Under the pieces are notes generated by a model. It made no database searches. It was not told the DNA's origin and saw nothing but the letters and a program-made list of their open reading frames with translations. Shown piece by piece: positions 47,442-56,227 of a DNA stretch of 64,000 nucleotides. A program made the translations under genes and the position numbers. Numbering within the stretch: position 1 is the first letter of the stretch; every line of letters begins with the position of its first letter. The stretch lies in assembly GCA_036266155.1 (NCBI GenBank), contig DATANR010000328.1, positions 1 through 64,000 on the forward strand, read 5' to 3'. The DNA is from SIAJ01 sp036266155. GTDB taxonomy: Bacteria; Planctomycetota; Planctomycetia; Gemmatales; Gemmataceae.

Positions 47442-50216
47442 CTAACGGGCAAACGTTAACGACCGCGCACCCGCCGCCCGGCCTGCCACTGGCGTCATCA
47501 GGCCTGTCGACAGTTCCTTCACACGCTCGACTACCACGGCTTGCAACTCGTTGAGGTTCGGGGCTTTCGCCATTCCATCGACGATTGCCTGCGTGAAGTA
47601 GCTGAGCGTCGCGCCTGGCTCTTCAATCGATCGCTCCGTTCCCTGGCACGAAGCCAGCACGATTGCGCCGCAGTCTTCGCTCAAGAGGCCACGGACCAGA
47701 TCGTCCGCACTGGCGCCCTTCGGCCGTGCCGCGTCGAGCACCACCATCACACGACCCGGAACTTCGGCCAGGGCCGACTTCAATCGCCCGGCAGGCAACT
47801 TGCCGTCCGCATCGTGTAGCATCAGTCCCACCTCGCCTTTATCGTCCGCGCTGCCACGGCCGGCGAAGAAGAACACGCCAACATCGTCGGCTGTCGTCTT
47901 TTGCTTGAGCCACGCCAGGCCGGCTTCGACGCCGGCACGGTTGGCCTCCTTGTCCGTCAACACTTTCACCTCAACTGCCCGGAACGCCTTTGATTGATCC
48001 TGAAACGCCTTCGCAATGGCCCCTGCGTCGGCCGCGGCACACTTGAGTGCCAACGGGCCGGCATAGTCGCTGATGCCAATGGCCAGCACGTATAAGGCCG
48101 GCAGCTCTGCCTTACCGGGCACAACGATCTCGACCGGGGCCGACGCGCCGCGACTGCCGCCATCGGCGACTGCGATCAATGCGTGCGGTCCCGGCGGCAG
48201 ATCGACTGGCCAGGAAGCTTTCACTTCGCCGTCGCCATTCGTCTTGCGAACACCAGCGTCGCCCCCGTAAGGCCGACCATCAACGAGCAGGCGCATCGAT
48301 CCGACTGCCGAGCCGGTCGACGGTCGAGCGGTGGCCGTGACCTCGAACTTCGGCCCGACCTCGCGCAGGCGCGATCCGCCGGGGCTCGCGATCTCGACGG
48401 TCGGCGGCGGCACGTGAACGAGGTCGAGCTTTTCCATCGGCGCGATCGCACCACCGCGCGCGTAGTGTTGAAACATCGAAGGTTGATACAGCGATGAACG
48501 AAACCGCGCTGCCGGCGAATAGGTCGCGAGCTTGTCGCGGCCGGCATCGACCTGCCAACCCATCAACCGTTCACCGCCGGGGGAGCAGACGTACATTCCG
48601 AACTCGGTCCACGCGATCCAGTCGTTCCCCGAGGGCAAGATCGAGAACACCGGCTTGCCGCGATCCGCCCGCCAGATGCGGATGGTCTGGTCTTCGCCGC
48701 CGGTCGCAAAGGTCAAGCCATCCGCCGCTGGCGCGATGGCCGTGATCGCGCCCGTCATGCCGGCAAACCGGCGCAGGATCTTGCCATCCTCGGGGTTTGC
48801 CAGCACGAGACCGCGTTGCGTCGCGATCACGACCAGATCGTCGCCGAGCCAGGTATAGGCGAGGACCTTCCCCGACTGCGGATCGATCGTCGACAATTCT
48901 TGCACATCCTCGAACACCTTGACCCGGCTGTCGACGGCCCCGATCGAGCGGCCTTTACGATCATGAACGGCGCGCGGCAACTTGTCCGCCTCGTCCGGCA
49001 ACGGCGCCGGCCGCAGGTCGCTGACATCAAATGCGCGTTCCAGCGGTGGAATGTTGTCCTCGCCGGGCTTCTTGAGTCGCTGGCCCCAGGCGATCGTTTT
49101 GCCATCGGTGCTCCAGGCGACCGACGAAATCGTCGTCCCGCCGCCTTGCAAACGACGGACGATCGACCCGTCGAACGTACTCCAGACAATGGCCTCGTTG
49201 AGTTCGTTCCCGGCGGTCACAGCCAGCTTGCCGTCGGCCGAGATCGCGCCGGCCCACACGTCGCCGGAATGGCTGCCGATCCAACTTCGTTCGGCGCCGC
49301 TCCCGGCATGGATCAGGCGAGCGCTGCGCACCTTACTGTCGTCCGGGTCCTCAAAGGGCGGCCCGGCACACAGCAGATCGCTGCTATCTGGGGCGAAGGT
49401 GAGGACGCGGATTCCCGTCTTCGTCGGCACTGGGTAGTTGTGCATTCCGAGACGCTTGACCTTCTCGTCGTACAGAGTGATCGAACCGTCCTGATTGCCG
49501 ATGGCGAGGAGTTTGCCGTCGGGCGACCAGGCGACGCGGTGCGGCGGATGCTCCTCGTCTTTCAAAACGTGCTCGGCCTTGCCGCCGGCGATCGGCCAGA
49601 TGCGTACGGTCGCGTCCGCGGCAGACGTCGCAACGCGCTCGCCATCGGCCGACAGGGCGACGTGGTTCAATGCGGCGGTGTGCCCACGCAACACAGTCTC
49701 GCACTTGCCGCTGTCCACATCCCAGACGCGCGCCGTCTTGTCGAGGCTGCTCGAAACAAGCCGCTTGCCGCCTGGCCCGAACGCAAGAGCGTTGACGGAA
49801 TCGGTATGGTCAGTGAGCGTCCGAATGAGCCGACCGGTCTCCAGATCGATGAGGTAAATCGGGCTGCCATCTTTGCCCTGCTCCGGCGTCGCGCCGGCGG
49901 TCGCCGCCGTCTTCCCGTCTGGTGAAAGAGCGAGGCAATACAGCACGCCATCGGCCCACGGCCGCAAGGGTAAGCGGATCGTGCGCACCAGGTCGCCGGT
50001 GGCCACATCCCACAAGCGCACGGTCCGATCCATCGACGCCGTCACCACGGTCTTTCCGTCGGGCGTGAACGCCGCGCCACGAATCGGCGCCGAATGCCCG
50101 CCAGTGTCAACCACGGCGTACGGTGCTTTTGGATCAACCTTCGGACCACCCTTCGGCTGAGCGTGGGCGTTGACGGCGACGATGCCGAGCAGGGAGGCGA
50201 CTAGGAATTGGCGCAT
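47442..50216 (-). CDS. secreted WD40-repeat protein with inactive caspase-like domain
   Basis: A 924-residue exported protein with signal peptide MRQFLVASLLGIVAVNAHAQ (ATG 50216). WD40 units fill residues about 30-600 (GAAFTPDGKTVVTASMDRTV, ALAFGPGGKRLVSSSLDKTA, IAPAADGLTFATGGEDQTIR). The last approximately 230 residues are a peptidase C14 (caspase) fold: YVLAIGISDYAGPLALKCAA, VFFFAGRGSADDKGE, MVVLDAARPKG. The catalytic His of 'GHG' is Arg and the Cys of 'DaC' is Ala, so it should not cleave. Probably a binding scaffold. Confidence 0.85.
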   Translation of the reverse strand: MRQFLVASLLGIVAVNAHAQPKGGPKVDPKAPYAVVDTGGHSAPIRGAAFTPDGKTVVTASMDRTVRLWDVATGDLVRTIRLPLRPWADGVLYCLALSPDGKTAATAGATPEQGKDGSPIYLIDLETGRLIRTLTDHTDSVNALAFGPGGKRLVSSSLDKTARVWDVDSGKCETVLRGHTAALNHVALSADGERVATSAADATVRIWPIAGGKAEHVLKDEEHPPHRVAWSPDGKLLAIGNQDGSITLYDEKVKRLGMHNYPVPTKTGIRVLTFAPDSSDLLCAGPPFEDPDDSKVRSARLIHAGSGAERSWIGSHSGDVWAGAISADGKLAVTAGNELNEAIVWSTFDGSIVRRLQGGGTTISSVAWSTDGKTIAWGQRLKKPGEDNIPPLERAFDVSDLRPAPLPDEADKLPRAVHDRKGRSIGAVDSRVKVFEDVQELSTIDPQSGKVLAYTWLGDDLVVIATQRGLVLANPEDGKILRRFAGMTGAITAIAPAADGLTFATGGEDQTIRIWRADRGKPVFSILPSGNDWIAWTEFGMYVCSPGGERLMGWQVDAGRDKLATYSPAARFRSSLYQPSMFQHYARGGAIAPMEKLDLVHVPPPTVEIASPGGSRLREVGPKFEVTATARPSTGSAVGSMRLLVDGRPYGGDAGVRKTNGDGEVKASWPVDLPPGPHALIAVADGGSRGASAPVEIVVPGKAELPALYVLAIGISDYAGPLALKCAAADAGAIAKAFQDQSKAFRAVEVKVLTDKEANRAGVEAGLAWLKQKTTADDVGVFFFAGRGSADDKGEVGLMLHDADGKLPAGRLKSALAEVPGRVMVVLDAARPKGASADDLVRGLLSEDCGAIVLASCQGTERSIEEPGATLSYFTQAIVDGMAKAPNLNELQAVVVERVKELSTGLMTPVAGRAAGARSLTFAR

Positions 50217-50455
50217 GGCGGCTCGAGGGTGCGCAGAGTGTTGAAAGCGCATTATCGGTGTGAATGAGTTGGACGCAAGTGGCGACTTGACTGGATACGG
50301 CTACCCCGACTCCGTCTTTGAAAGTTCCCCATTTTAACATGACACCGCCTTGCGTTTCTGGTAATCTCATTCTCACTCGCGTTCGATCATCCCCCTGCTC
50401 TCACCTGCCGGTCCCATACGCAGTTGTGGCTGCTCCTCTCACCCTCGGAATTGCC

Positions 50456-53311
50456 ATGCCCCCGCGCCGACGGCTCGCCGTGCAAGTTTTGGAGTCACGC
50501 CTGGTTCCCGCCAGCGCCTTGACGCAGGCGCTCGACCTACCCGACGACGCGGTCGTCGAGATCCCGGCGACCAACGATCCGCGCTCCGTGGCGTCGTTGC
50601 TCAATGTCGCCGCCAATGGGCTGGCTGGCATGCCCACGGGGCCAAACCACAATTTCGTCTTGTTGAGCAACGGCGACGCGAACCGGGCCTATGGGCCGCG
50701 CCAGGGCTATCCGGAGTTCGGCGTCGACTTCGCGCCGGGCGGGTCGGCCGGCGACGACCAGCGGCTCAAGGTCACCGTGCCGGTGCCCGTCGGGGCGACA
50801 CATGTCAAGTTCGACTTCAACCTCTTCACCCAGGAGATTCCTTCGTTTTCGGTCTTCACGAACGATTTCAACGACACGTTCAAGATCACGGCAACGCCGA
50901 TCGGCGCCGGCGCCCCCTCGACGCTCCTCGACACGACGATCAACGACCTCGAAGCGGCGGGCATGCCGCTGCAGTCGAATCCAGCCAACGCGCCCATTTA
51001 TCTCTTCGACACCGGCTTGTTCGCGGTCGACTACCGCGTTCCACCCGGCGCGACCGCGATCACGTTCGATTACCTCGTTACCGACGTCGGTCCCGGGGCC
51101 AAGGGGCATGGCGGCGGCGATTCGGCCATCGCCATCGACAACTTCCGGTTCGCGTCGGCCAAGCAAAAGATCTGGTTGAACTTCGATGGCGCCGCGCTCG
51201 TCGACTACCCGGTCAACGGCGGAACCACCACTTTCCCGATGTTCCAGCCGGCCGACATCCGGTCGGTCGATACGCGGGCCGCACTCATCGCTTCCATCCT
51301 GGCGGGGGTGCAGGCCAAGTTCGCCGATTTTGACATCGACTTTGTGACCATTCAGCCGGTAGCCGGCACCTACGGCACAATCACCATTGGCGGGAACACG
51401 AGCAACCCGGTCGTGCTCGGTGCGTCGGCCGACCCACGAATGGTTCGCGACTTGGGGATGAACACCGACATCCTGTCCGCCATTGGCGATGTGTTCGGCG
51501 GCTCGGTGTACGACTACGGCAACGCGTCCGACACGACGCCGGGGTTCGTCCTGTCCGACCAGTTTGAACTTTCGCCTCTGTACACCCTCGAAGACGCGGC
51601 CACGCTGCAAAAGCGTCTGGAAGTCACGATTTCGCACGAGGTGGCGCACACGCTCGGCACGCCGCACGTGGCGAGCTTCTTCCCCATGAACATCATGGCC
51701 GAATTCGCGCCGCGTGACCCGAACGCCACGTTCGAGGATGCGGAACGGCCGCTGGCCGAATCGGGGCCCGATCACCGCGGTGAGATCAACATTCACGACT
51801 ATTTGGAAAGCGTATTGGGCAGCAGCGGCGGTCTTTCGTCGCTCGGCTTCGCGGCGGCGCTGGCCCAGTATCAATCGTTGTTGAACATCCCCCTGAAGGT
51901 GCCGCTCTACGATGTGGTCTTCGGCTTGCTCAATGGCGCCGCCGACGGAACACCCGGCGCCAACGATCACGCAGCCACATGGATGACGATCCCGCAACTC
52001 GACGTCGGCATGAATCAGGTCGCGATCCCGAATCTCGGTTCGAACACGCGTATCACGTTCTATGCCTCCTCCGCCCCCGGCACGGCTCCGGTCGTCTATA
52101 GCGGCAGCCCGGCCGCTGGCGAAGTTGGCTTCAAGGACGGGTTCGAGCCGCTCTATGACTTCTCGGGCAATCCGCTGACATCGATTCCCGCTGCCTACGG
52201 TGTGCCGGGCGCGCTGAACCCAATCCCTGGGGGGCTGCCCATCTCGTTCTCGCCATTCGTCACACCGGGCCTCAAGATCATCGACCCGAAGAAAGGCTTC
52301 ACGTTCAATGACGACTTCGGCAACCTGATTACGGTCAAGTCGTCGAGCAAAAACGGGACGGTTGGCATCCAACTCGACGATCCCGACGGCAATGGCGTCG
52401 GTCCGATCGCCCGCATTGAATTGCAAGGGACGACCGCGAAAGACAAGTTGGAAATCAAGATGGTGAAGCCGTCCGGGTTCCACCCGTTCGTGGAGGTGGG
52501 CGCCATCGTCGGCACGCAGCTCGGCACGCTGTCTGCCAAGAGCGCCAACTTGACGGGCGCCGGCATCACGTTCGGAGGCAGCGTCAAGTCGATCACGCTT
52601 CACGACGTGTTTGGTGGGGCCGACATTCGCGTCGGCGGTTGTTTCAAGACGAAGACGGCGCTGACGGTCCGCGATGTGGCCGCCGGCACTGACATCGAAT
52701 GCGACGGGCAACTCACATTGAAGGCAGCGCGGATCGGCGCCGGGACGATTCACGCGGCATTGTTGGCCAAGATGGATGTCAAGGGCGATGCCAAGGCTTT
52801 GGCGCCCATTCCGGGCGATTTCATGAGCGACGTGACGATCGATCCAGGCCGAACTCTGACGGCCAAGGAAGCGAAGCTCAAGCTGCTGGACAAGGTGACG
52901 ATCGCAGGGAGGACGTTTGGGGCCGATTTCATCGTGCAGGGCAATGTCGGGAAGTTCAAGACGGGCACGTTCGAGAACAGCACACTCCTGGTTGGCTATG
53001 CGCCGACGGACCCGCTCAACCCATTTGCGGGCGGCTCATTCACGAGCGACTTCGCGATTGGCGGCTTCACGACGACCGGCGTCATGGGTTTCGCAGGCAA
53101 GACGTTCGCCAACAGCGACATCGTCGCCGCTCAGGTCGGGCCGGTGAAACTGGCATCCGTGGAGACCAACAACGGCGGCATCGCCTTCGGCGTCGCGGCG
53201 AAGAATGGCCTGGCCAATAACCTGGCGTCGATCGCGTCGCCCGAACTGACTTACGATCCGAAGGCGGCGTTGCCGCAATTCGCGCAGGACTTTTTCATCA
53301 AGGTGATCTGA
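50456..53311 (+). CDS. secreted metzincin-type zinc metalloprotease with planctomycete leader
   Basis: A 951-residue protein. It starts MPPRRRLAVQVLESRLVPAS, a planctomycete export leader, which supports ATG 50456. Residues about 30-230 form a beta-rich domain ending AIDNFRF ('choice-of-anchor' style). A protease region has H394-E-V-A-H-T-L-G-T-P-H404, a full HExxHxxGxxH zinc site, with MNIM about ten residues later as a candidate Met-turn. The remainder is beta-rich, with repetitive strands such as ADIRVGGCFKTKTALTVRDV. No transmembrane anchor. Probably a surface or extracellular protease. Confidence 0.75.
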   Translation: MPPRRRLAVQVLESRLVPASALTQALDLPDDAVVEIPATNDPRSVASLLNVAANGLAGMPTGPNHNFVLLSNGDANRAYGPRQGYPEFGVDFAPGGSAGDDQRLKVTVPVPVGATHVKFDFNLFTQEIPSFSVFTNDFNDTFKITATPIGAGAPSTLLDTTINDLEAAGMPLQSNPANAPIYLFDTGLFAVDYRVPPGATAITFDYLVTDVGPGAKGHGGGDSAIAIDNFRFASAKQKIWLNFDGAALVDYPVNGGTTTFPMFQPADIRSVDTRAALIASILAGVQAKFADFDIDFVTIQPVAGTYGTITIGGNTSNPVVLGASADPRMVRDLGMNTDILSAIGDVFGGSVYDYGNASDTTPGFVLSDQFELSPLYTLEDAATLQKRLEVTISHEVAHTLGTPHVASFFPMNIMAEFAPRDPNATFEDAERPLAESGPDHRGEINIHDYLESVLGSSGGLSSLGFAAALAQYQSLLNIPLKVPLYDVVFGLLNGAADGTPGANDHAATWMTIPQLDVGMNQVAIPNLGSNTRITFYASSAPGTAPVVYSGSPAAGEVGFKDGFEPLYDFSGNPLTSIPAAYGVPGALNPIPGGLPISFSPFVTPGLKIIDPKKGFTFNDDFGNLITVKSSSKNGTVGIQLDDPDGNGVGPIARIELQGTTAKDKLEIKMVKPSGFHPFVEVGAIVGTQLGTLSAKSANLTGAGITFGGSVKSITLHDVFGGADIRVGGCFKTKTALTVRDVAAGTDIECDGQLTLKAARIGAGTIHAALLAKMDVKGDAKALAPIPGDFMSDVTIDPGRTLTAKEAKLKLLDKVTIAGRTFGADFIVQGNVGKFKTGTFENSTLLVGYAPTDPLNPFAGGSFTSDFAIGGFTTTGVMGFAGKTFANSDIVAAQVGPVKLASVETNNGGIAFGVAAKNGLANNLASIASPELTYDPKAALPQFAQDFFIKVI

Positions 53312-53645
53312 GGGCAGTTTCTGACGACGATGACATCAATTCACTCAAAGTTTGTGTCGGAAGCCCAGGTTTTCGTGGGGCAGGCCTCCGGCCTGCCAGG
53401 CCAAGGCAGGCCGGGAGGCCTGCCCCACGAACAAAACACTGTCTCTCATCGCGCCACCGATCATTTTGCGGAACTCCGCTGCCAGAAAAACCGTCTTGGT
53501 TCTGAAGACGCGAAAACTGCCGCCGCAAGCGCAGAATTCTCTTGATCTTTGGACTTGCTTGCGGTTCCATGTTGCATACGTTACCCAAACTCACGGCCGA
53601 CCGGCCTTTGCCCAACAATTGTTTTGCCTTTCCGAGCCAGAAACC
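53312..53645. other. 334-bp intergenic region upstream of exbB
   Basis: It contains a palindromic repeat (53372-53431) and about 210 bp of leader. No gene is seen, and no promoter stands out. Confidence 0.5.
53372..53431. repeat. GGGGCAGGCCTCC palindromic repeat
   Basis: Inverted arms at 53372-53397 and 53405-53431 (TTCGTGGGGCAGGCC at the outer ends, one length difference) are separated by 7 bp. Each arm can fold on itself: GGCAGGCC with GGCCTGCC around a short TCC-type loop. Confidence 0.85.
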
Positions 53646-54491
53646 ATGCTCGCATCCGTGTCGCGTCGTCGGGTCCTCTCCTTGGCCGGCCTGTTGGCCG
53701 TCTTTTGCATCCTGGCGCTCGCTGGGCCGGTCATGGCCCAGGACGCGGCGCCTGCCGATGCGTCGCAGAAGAACATCTTCGTTCACATCATCGAATCGGC
53801 CGGCTGGATCTTCGGCCCGCTGCTGATCTTGATGTCGATTTTCCTCATCGTGCTCGTCGTGCTGCTCATGCTCGACTTGCGCATGACCGTCGCGATTCCG
53901 CCGGGATTTGTCGACGAATTCATCGACACGGTGAACAAGCGCCGTTTCAAGGAAGCCTTCGAAATGGCCCGGAACGATACCTCGTTCCTCGGCCGTGTGT
54001 TGACGGCCGGCATGAGCCGCTTGCAATACGGCCTCGAAGATGCGCGCGATGCCGCGCTGAACATGCTCGAATCGATCCGCTCCGGCAAGGAACAAATTAA
54101 CAACTACATGGCGGTCATCGGCTCGCTCGGGCCCCTCGTCGGCCTGGTCGGCACGGTGCTCGGTATGATCCGGGCGTTCATGTCGTTGTCGAGCGGCGGC
54201 ACGCCGAACCCGGCCCAGTTGTCGAAGGGTATCGCCGAAGCTCTGTCGATTACGTTCCTCGGCATCGCGGTGTCGGTGCCGGCTATCTTCTTCAACGCCT
54301 TCTTCCGCAACCGGATTACTAAGGTGTCGATGGATACGGGCCATATCAGCGACGACCTGCTGACACAGATGTACCACAACTCGAAGAAAGCCGGCGCCAC
54401 TCCAAGCGGCGCGACTGCTGGCCCCACCGGTCCGACGCCGCCGGCCCCGCCGCCAGGCCGCGGCGCCACCACCAGCCCGCCGCCGATGTAA
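53646..54491 (+). CDS. exbB: ExbB/TolQ/MotA-type proton channel protein
   Basis: The channel subunit of a proton-motive-force motor in the cytoplasmic membrane. 281 residues: a signal-like N-terminus (VLSLAGLLAVFCILALAGPVMAQ), the first ExbB helix (IFGPLLILMSIFLIVLVVLL), a cytoplasmic helical loop (FKEAFEMARNDTSFLGRVLT), then the two pore helices SLGPLVGLVGTVLGMIRAF and ALSITFLGIAVSVPAIFFNA with the conserved Thr positions. The tail is Pro/Gly-rich. It heads an operon with three exbD genes. No TonB gene with a classical C-terminal domain is present. Confidence 0.9.
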   Translation: MLASVSRRRVLSLAGLLAVFCILALAGPVMAQDAAPADASQKNIFVHIIESAGWIFGPLLILMSIFLIVLVVLLMLDLRMTVAIPPGFVDEFIDTVNKRRFKEAFEMARNDTSFLGRVLTAGMSRLQYGLEDARDAALNMLESIRSGKEQINNYMAVIGSLGPLVGLVGTVLGMIRAFMSLSSGGTPNPAQLSKGIAEALSITFLGIAVSVPAIFFNAFFRNRITKVSMDTGHISDDLLTQMYHNSKKAGATPSGATAGPTGPTPPAPPPGRGATTSPPPM

Positions 54492-54500
54492 TAGCGTTTA

Positions 54501-54566
54501 GTCCCCAGTTCTCAGCTCCAACTGACGATCTGGACTGAGAACCGAGAACTAGCAACCGGGAACTGT
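54501..54566. repeat. degenerate heptamer-like repeat between exbB and exbD
   Basis: Blocks such as AGTTCTCAG, CTGAGAACCGAGAACT and CAACCGGGAACT form an imperfect inverted and direct repeat, related in style to 7-bp tandem repeats. It breaks the otherwise tight exbB-exbD spacing. Confidence 0.4.
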
Positions 54567-54581
54567 GCGGAGAGTTCAGCC

Positions 54582-55043
54582 ATGAGTCACGGCGGCGGCG
54601 GCGGCGGCAGGGGCCAAGTCAGCTCCGATCCGAACTTGACACCGCTGCTCGACCTCGTGTTGCAGCTGGTCATGTTCTTCATGCTCGTCGCCAACTTCAT
54701 CATGGACGAGCTGAGCGACAAGATTCACTTGCCGGTGGCGAGCCAAGCCAAACCGTTGACGGCGAACGACCGCAACATCCTCTATTTGAACGTCAACAAG
54801 GAAGGCAAAGTCTTGCTCTCGGTCGGCGACCCGCTCATTACTCCCGAGAGCATCACGGTTTACATGCGCCAACAGGCCAGAGCGCATCCGAAGGGTGAGG
54901 CCTTCGCCAGGGACAACACAACCGTGATCATCCGGGCCGACAAGGACACGCGGTTCCAGAATATCTTCAAGACGATGTCGGCCATCAAGGCCGCTGGGTA
55001 CAAGAAACTCCAGCTTCGCGCCGAAATCGCGGGCCAGAAATAG
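54582..55043 (+). CDS. exbD: ExbD/TolR-family protein 1
   Basis: A single-span subunit that completes the ExbB motor. 153 residues: a Gly-rich N-terminus (MSHGGGGGGRGQ), then the transmembrane helix DPNLTPLLDLVLQLVMFFML with the essential membrane Asp (LLD), and a periplasmic ExbD fold (ILYLNVNKEGKVLLSVGDPL, and TTVIIRADKDTRFQNIFKTM). It is diverged from the two following paralogues, and the gap to the next gene is only 10 bp. Confidence 0.9.
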   Translation: MSHGGGGGGRGQVSSDPNLTPLLDLVLQLVMFFMLVANFIMDELSDKIHLPVASQAKPLTANDRNILYLNVNKEGKVLLSVGDPLITPESITVYMRQQARAHPKGEAFARDNTTVIIRADKDTRFQNIFKTMSAIKAAGYKKLQLRAEIAGQK

Positions 55044-55053
55044 GACCACTGTC

Positions 55054-55542
55054 GTGCCAAGAAAGCACAAGCGCAAAGTCGAGTCCCCCGTCGACGTGAC
55101 GCTGCCGATCACGCCGATGTTGGACATGTCGTTCCAATTGTTGAGCTTCTTCATCCTCACGTTCCACCCGATGCCGGTCGAGGGTCAGCTCTCGATCAAC
55201 CTGCCGAAGATCGACGCGTCGGAGAAGCCCGAGATCGATCCGACGCCGCCCGACGAAAAGAAGGACGAGTACACACTGACGGTGATCTCGAATTCGTCCG
55301 GCGAAGTGGCTCTCATCAGTTTGAAGGGCCCGACCGTCAACTCGGAAAACATCAAGAACTTCGCCGACCTGTTCGTGCAACTGAAGAACATCCCGAAGCC
55401 GCAGAACAAGGCTGAGTTGGTGGCCATCACGATTGAAGCTTCGAACGACCTGACCTACGCCCGGTTGATCGAGACGATGGACCTGTGCAAAAAGGCCGGG
55501 TACGACTCGGTGAATCTCGCGCCAACGAAGGGCGGGCGGTAG
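55054..55542 (+). CDS. exbD: ExbD/TolR-family protein 2
   Basis: A 162-residue paralogue starting at GTG 55054. The helix is VDVTLPITPMLDMSFQLLSF (membrane Asp in MLD), followed by FILTFHPMPVEGQL. The periplasmic fold has a DPTPPDEKKDEYTLTVISNS strand and ends TIEASNDLTYARLIETMDLC, KKAGYDSVNL. Nearly the same helix and C-terminal block occur in ExbD 3, so these two arose by duplication within this operon lineage. Confidence 0.9.
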   Translation: MPRKHKRKVESPVDVTLPITPMLDMSFQLLSFFILTFHPMPVEGQLSINLPKIDASEKPEIDPTPPDEKKDEYTLTVISNSSGEVALISLKGPTVNSENIKNFADLFVQLKNIPKPQNKAELVAITIEASNDLTYARLIETMDLCKKAGYDSVNLAPTKGGR

Positions 55543-55605
55543 CGGAACTTCCGCCGCCGCCGGCACGTCCAACCCTCGCACCTTTCACCTCCGCGAGGGC
55601 CTGTC

Positions 55606-56085
55606 ATGCGGAAACGAAGCCCCGGCGTCGATGTCGCACTCCCGATCACACCCATGCTCGACATGTCATTTCAGTTGCTCGCGTTTTTCATTCTGACGTT
55701 TCACCCAATCCCCATCGAAGGGCAGCTGGCGGCGCAAATGCCGATGTCCCAGGCCAATGATCCGGCGAAACCGGTGCCGATCGATGACGATACCAAGGAC
55801 CAATACACGATCGCGGTCTATTCGGCCGATGGCGTTATTTCTGGCTTGAGTCTTCGCGGGCCGACGATGGTCCGCGATAACATTTCCACGCTCCGTGAAC
55901 TCCGCGACGCCCTCGACATAATCCCACGGCCGGGAAAAATTGGCCCGAAGCTCGATGTGGTCGTGACCATCGAAGCATCAAACGACTTAACCTATGCCCG
56001 CCTTGTCGAGGTGATCGACCTGTGCAAGAAGGCCGGAATCGAGTCAATCAACCTGTCGCCATTGCGGGGCGGGCCAGCGTTGTAG
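55606..56085 (+). CDS. exbD: ExbD/TolR-family protein 3
   Basis: A 159-residue paralogue: VDVALPITPMLDMSFQLLAF (membrane Asp in MLD), FILTFHPIPIEGQL, a variable QMPMSQANDPAKPVPIDDD stretch, and VTIEASNDLTYARLVEVIDL, CKKAGIESINLSP at the end. GAGGG lies upstream of ATG 55606. The TAG stop (56083-56085) is formed by the first bases of a hairpin repeat, so the C-terminus may have been trimmed or extended by the repeat's arrival. Confidence 0.9.
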   Translation: MRKRSPGVDVALPITPMLDMSFQLLAFFILTFHPIPIEGQLAAQMPMSQANDPAKPVPIDDDTKDQYTIAVYSADGVISGLSLRGPTMVRDNISTLRELRDALDIIPRPGKIGPKLDVVVTIEASNDLTYARLVEVIDLCKKAGIESINLSPLRGGPAL

Positions 56086-56105
56086 CTGAATTCGTAAGAA
56101 TTCAG
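56082..56105. repeat. nested repeat family C, single arm
   Basis: GTAG then the hairpin CTGAATTC, loop GTAA, GAATTCAG. It matches an arm of 46390-46456 except for the loop (GTAA instead of GTGA). It stands alone and contains the exbD 3 stop codon. Confidence 0.88.
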
Positions 56106-56227
56106 TTCCCGACGCTGGGGCGGCAATTTTTGCCCACGGACGGGAACTTTCTGGCAATTGCCTGCGTCGCAACGGTATACTTTCGCTATTGATCGCTCAG
56201 GGTCCGTACCCATCGGCGTCTCTCCGT

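Noticed and set aside
48816..49925. Forward frame opposite the WD40-pseudocaspase gene
   Set aside because: Shadow of the WD40 repeats; composition does not resemble a protein family.
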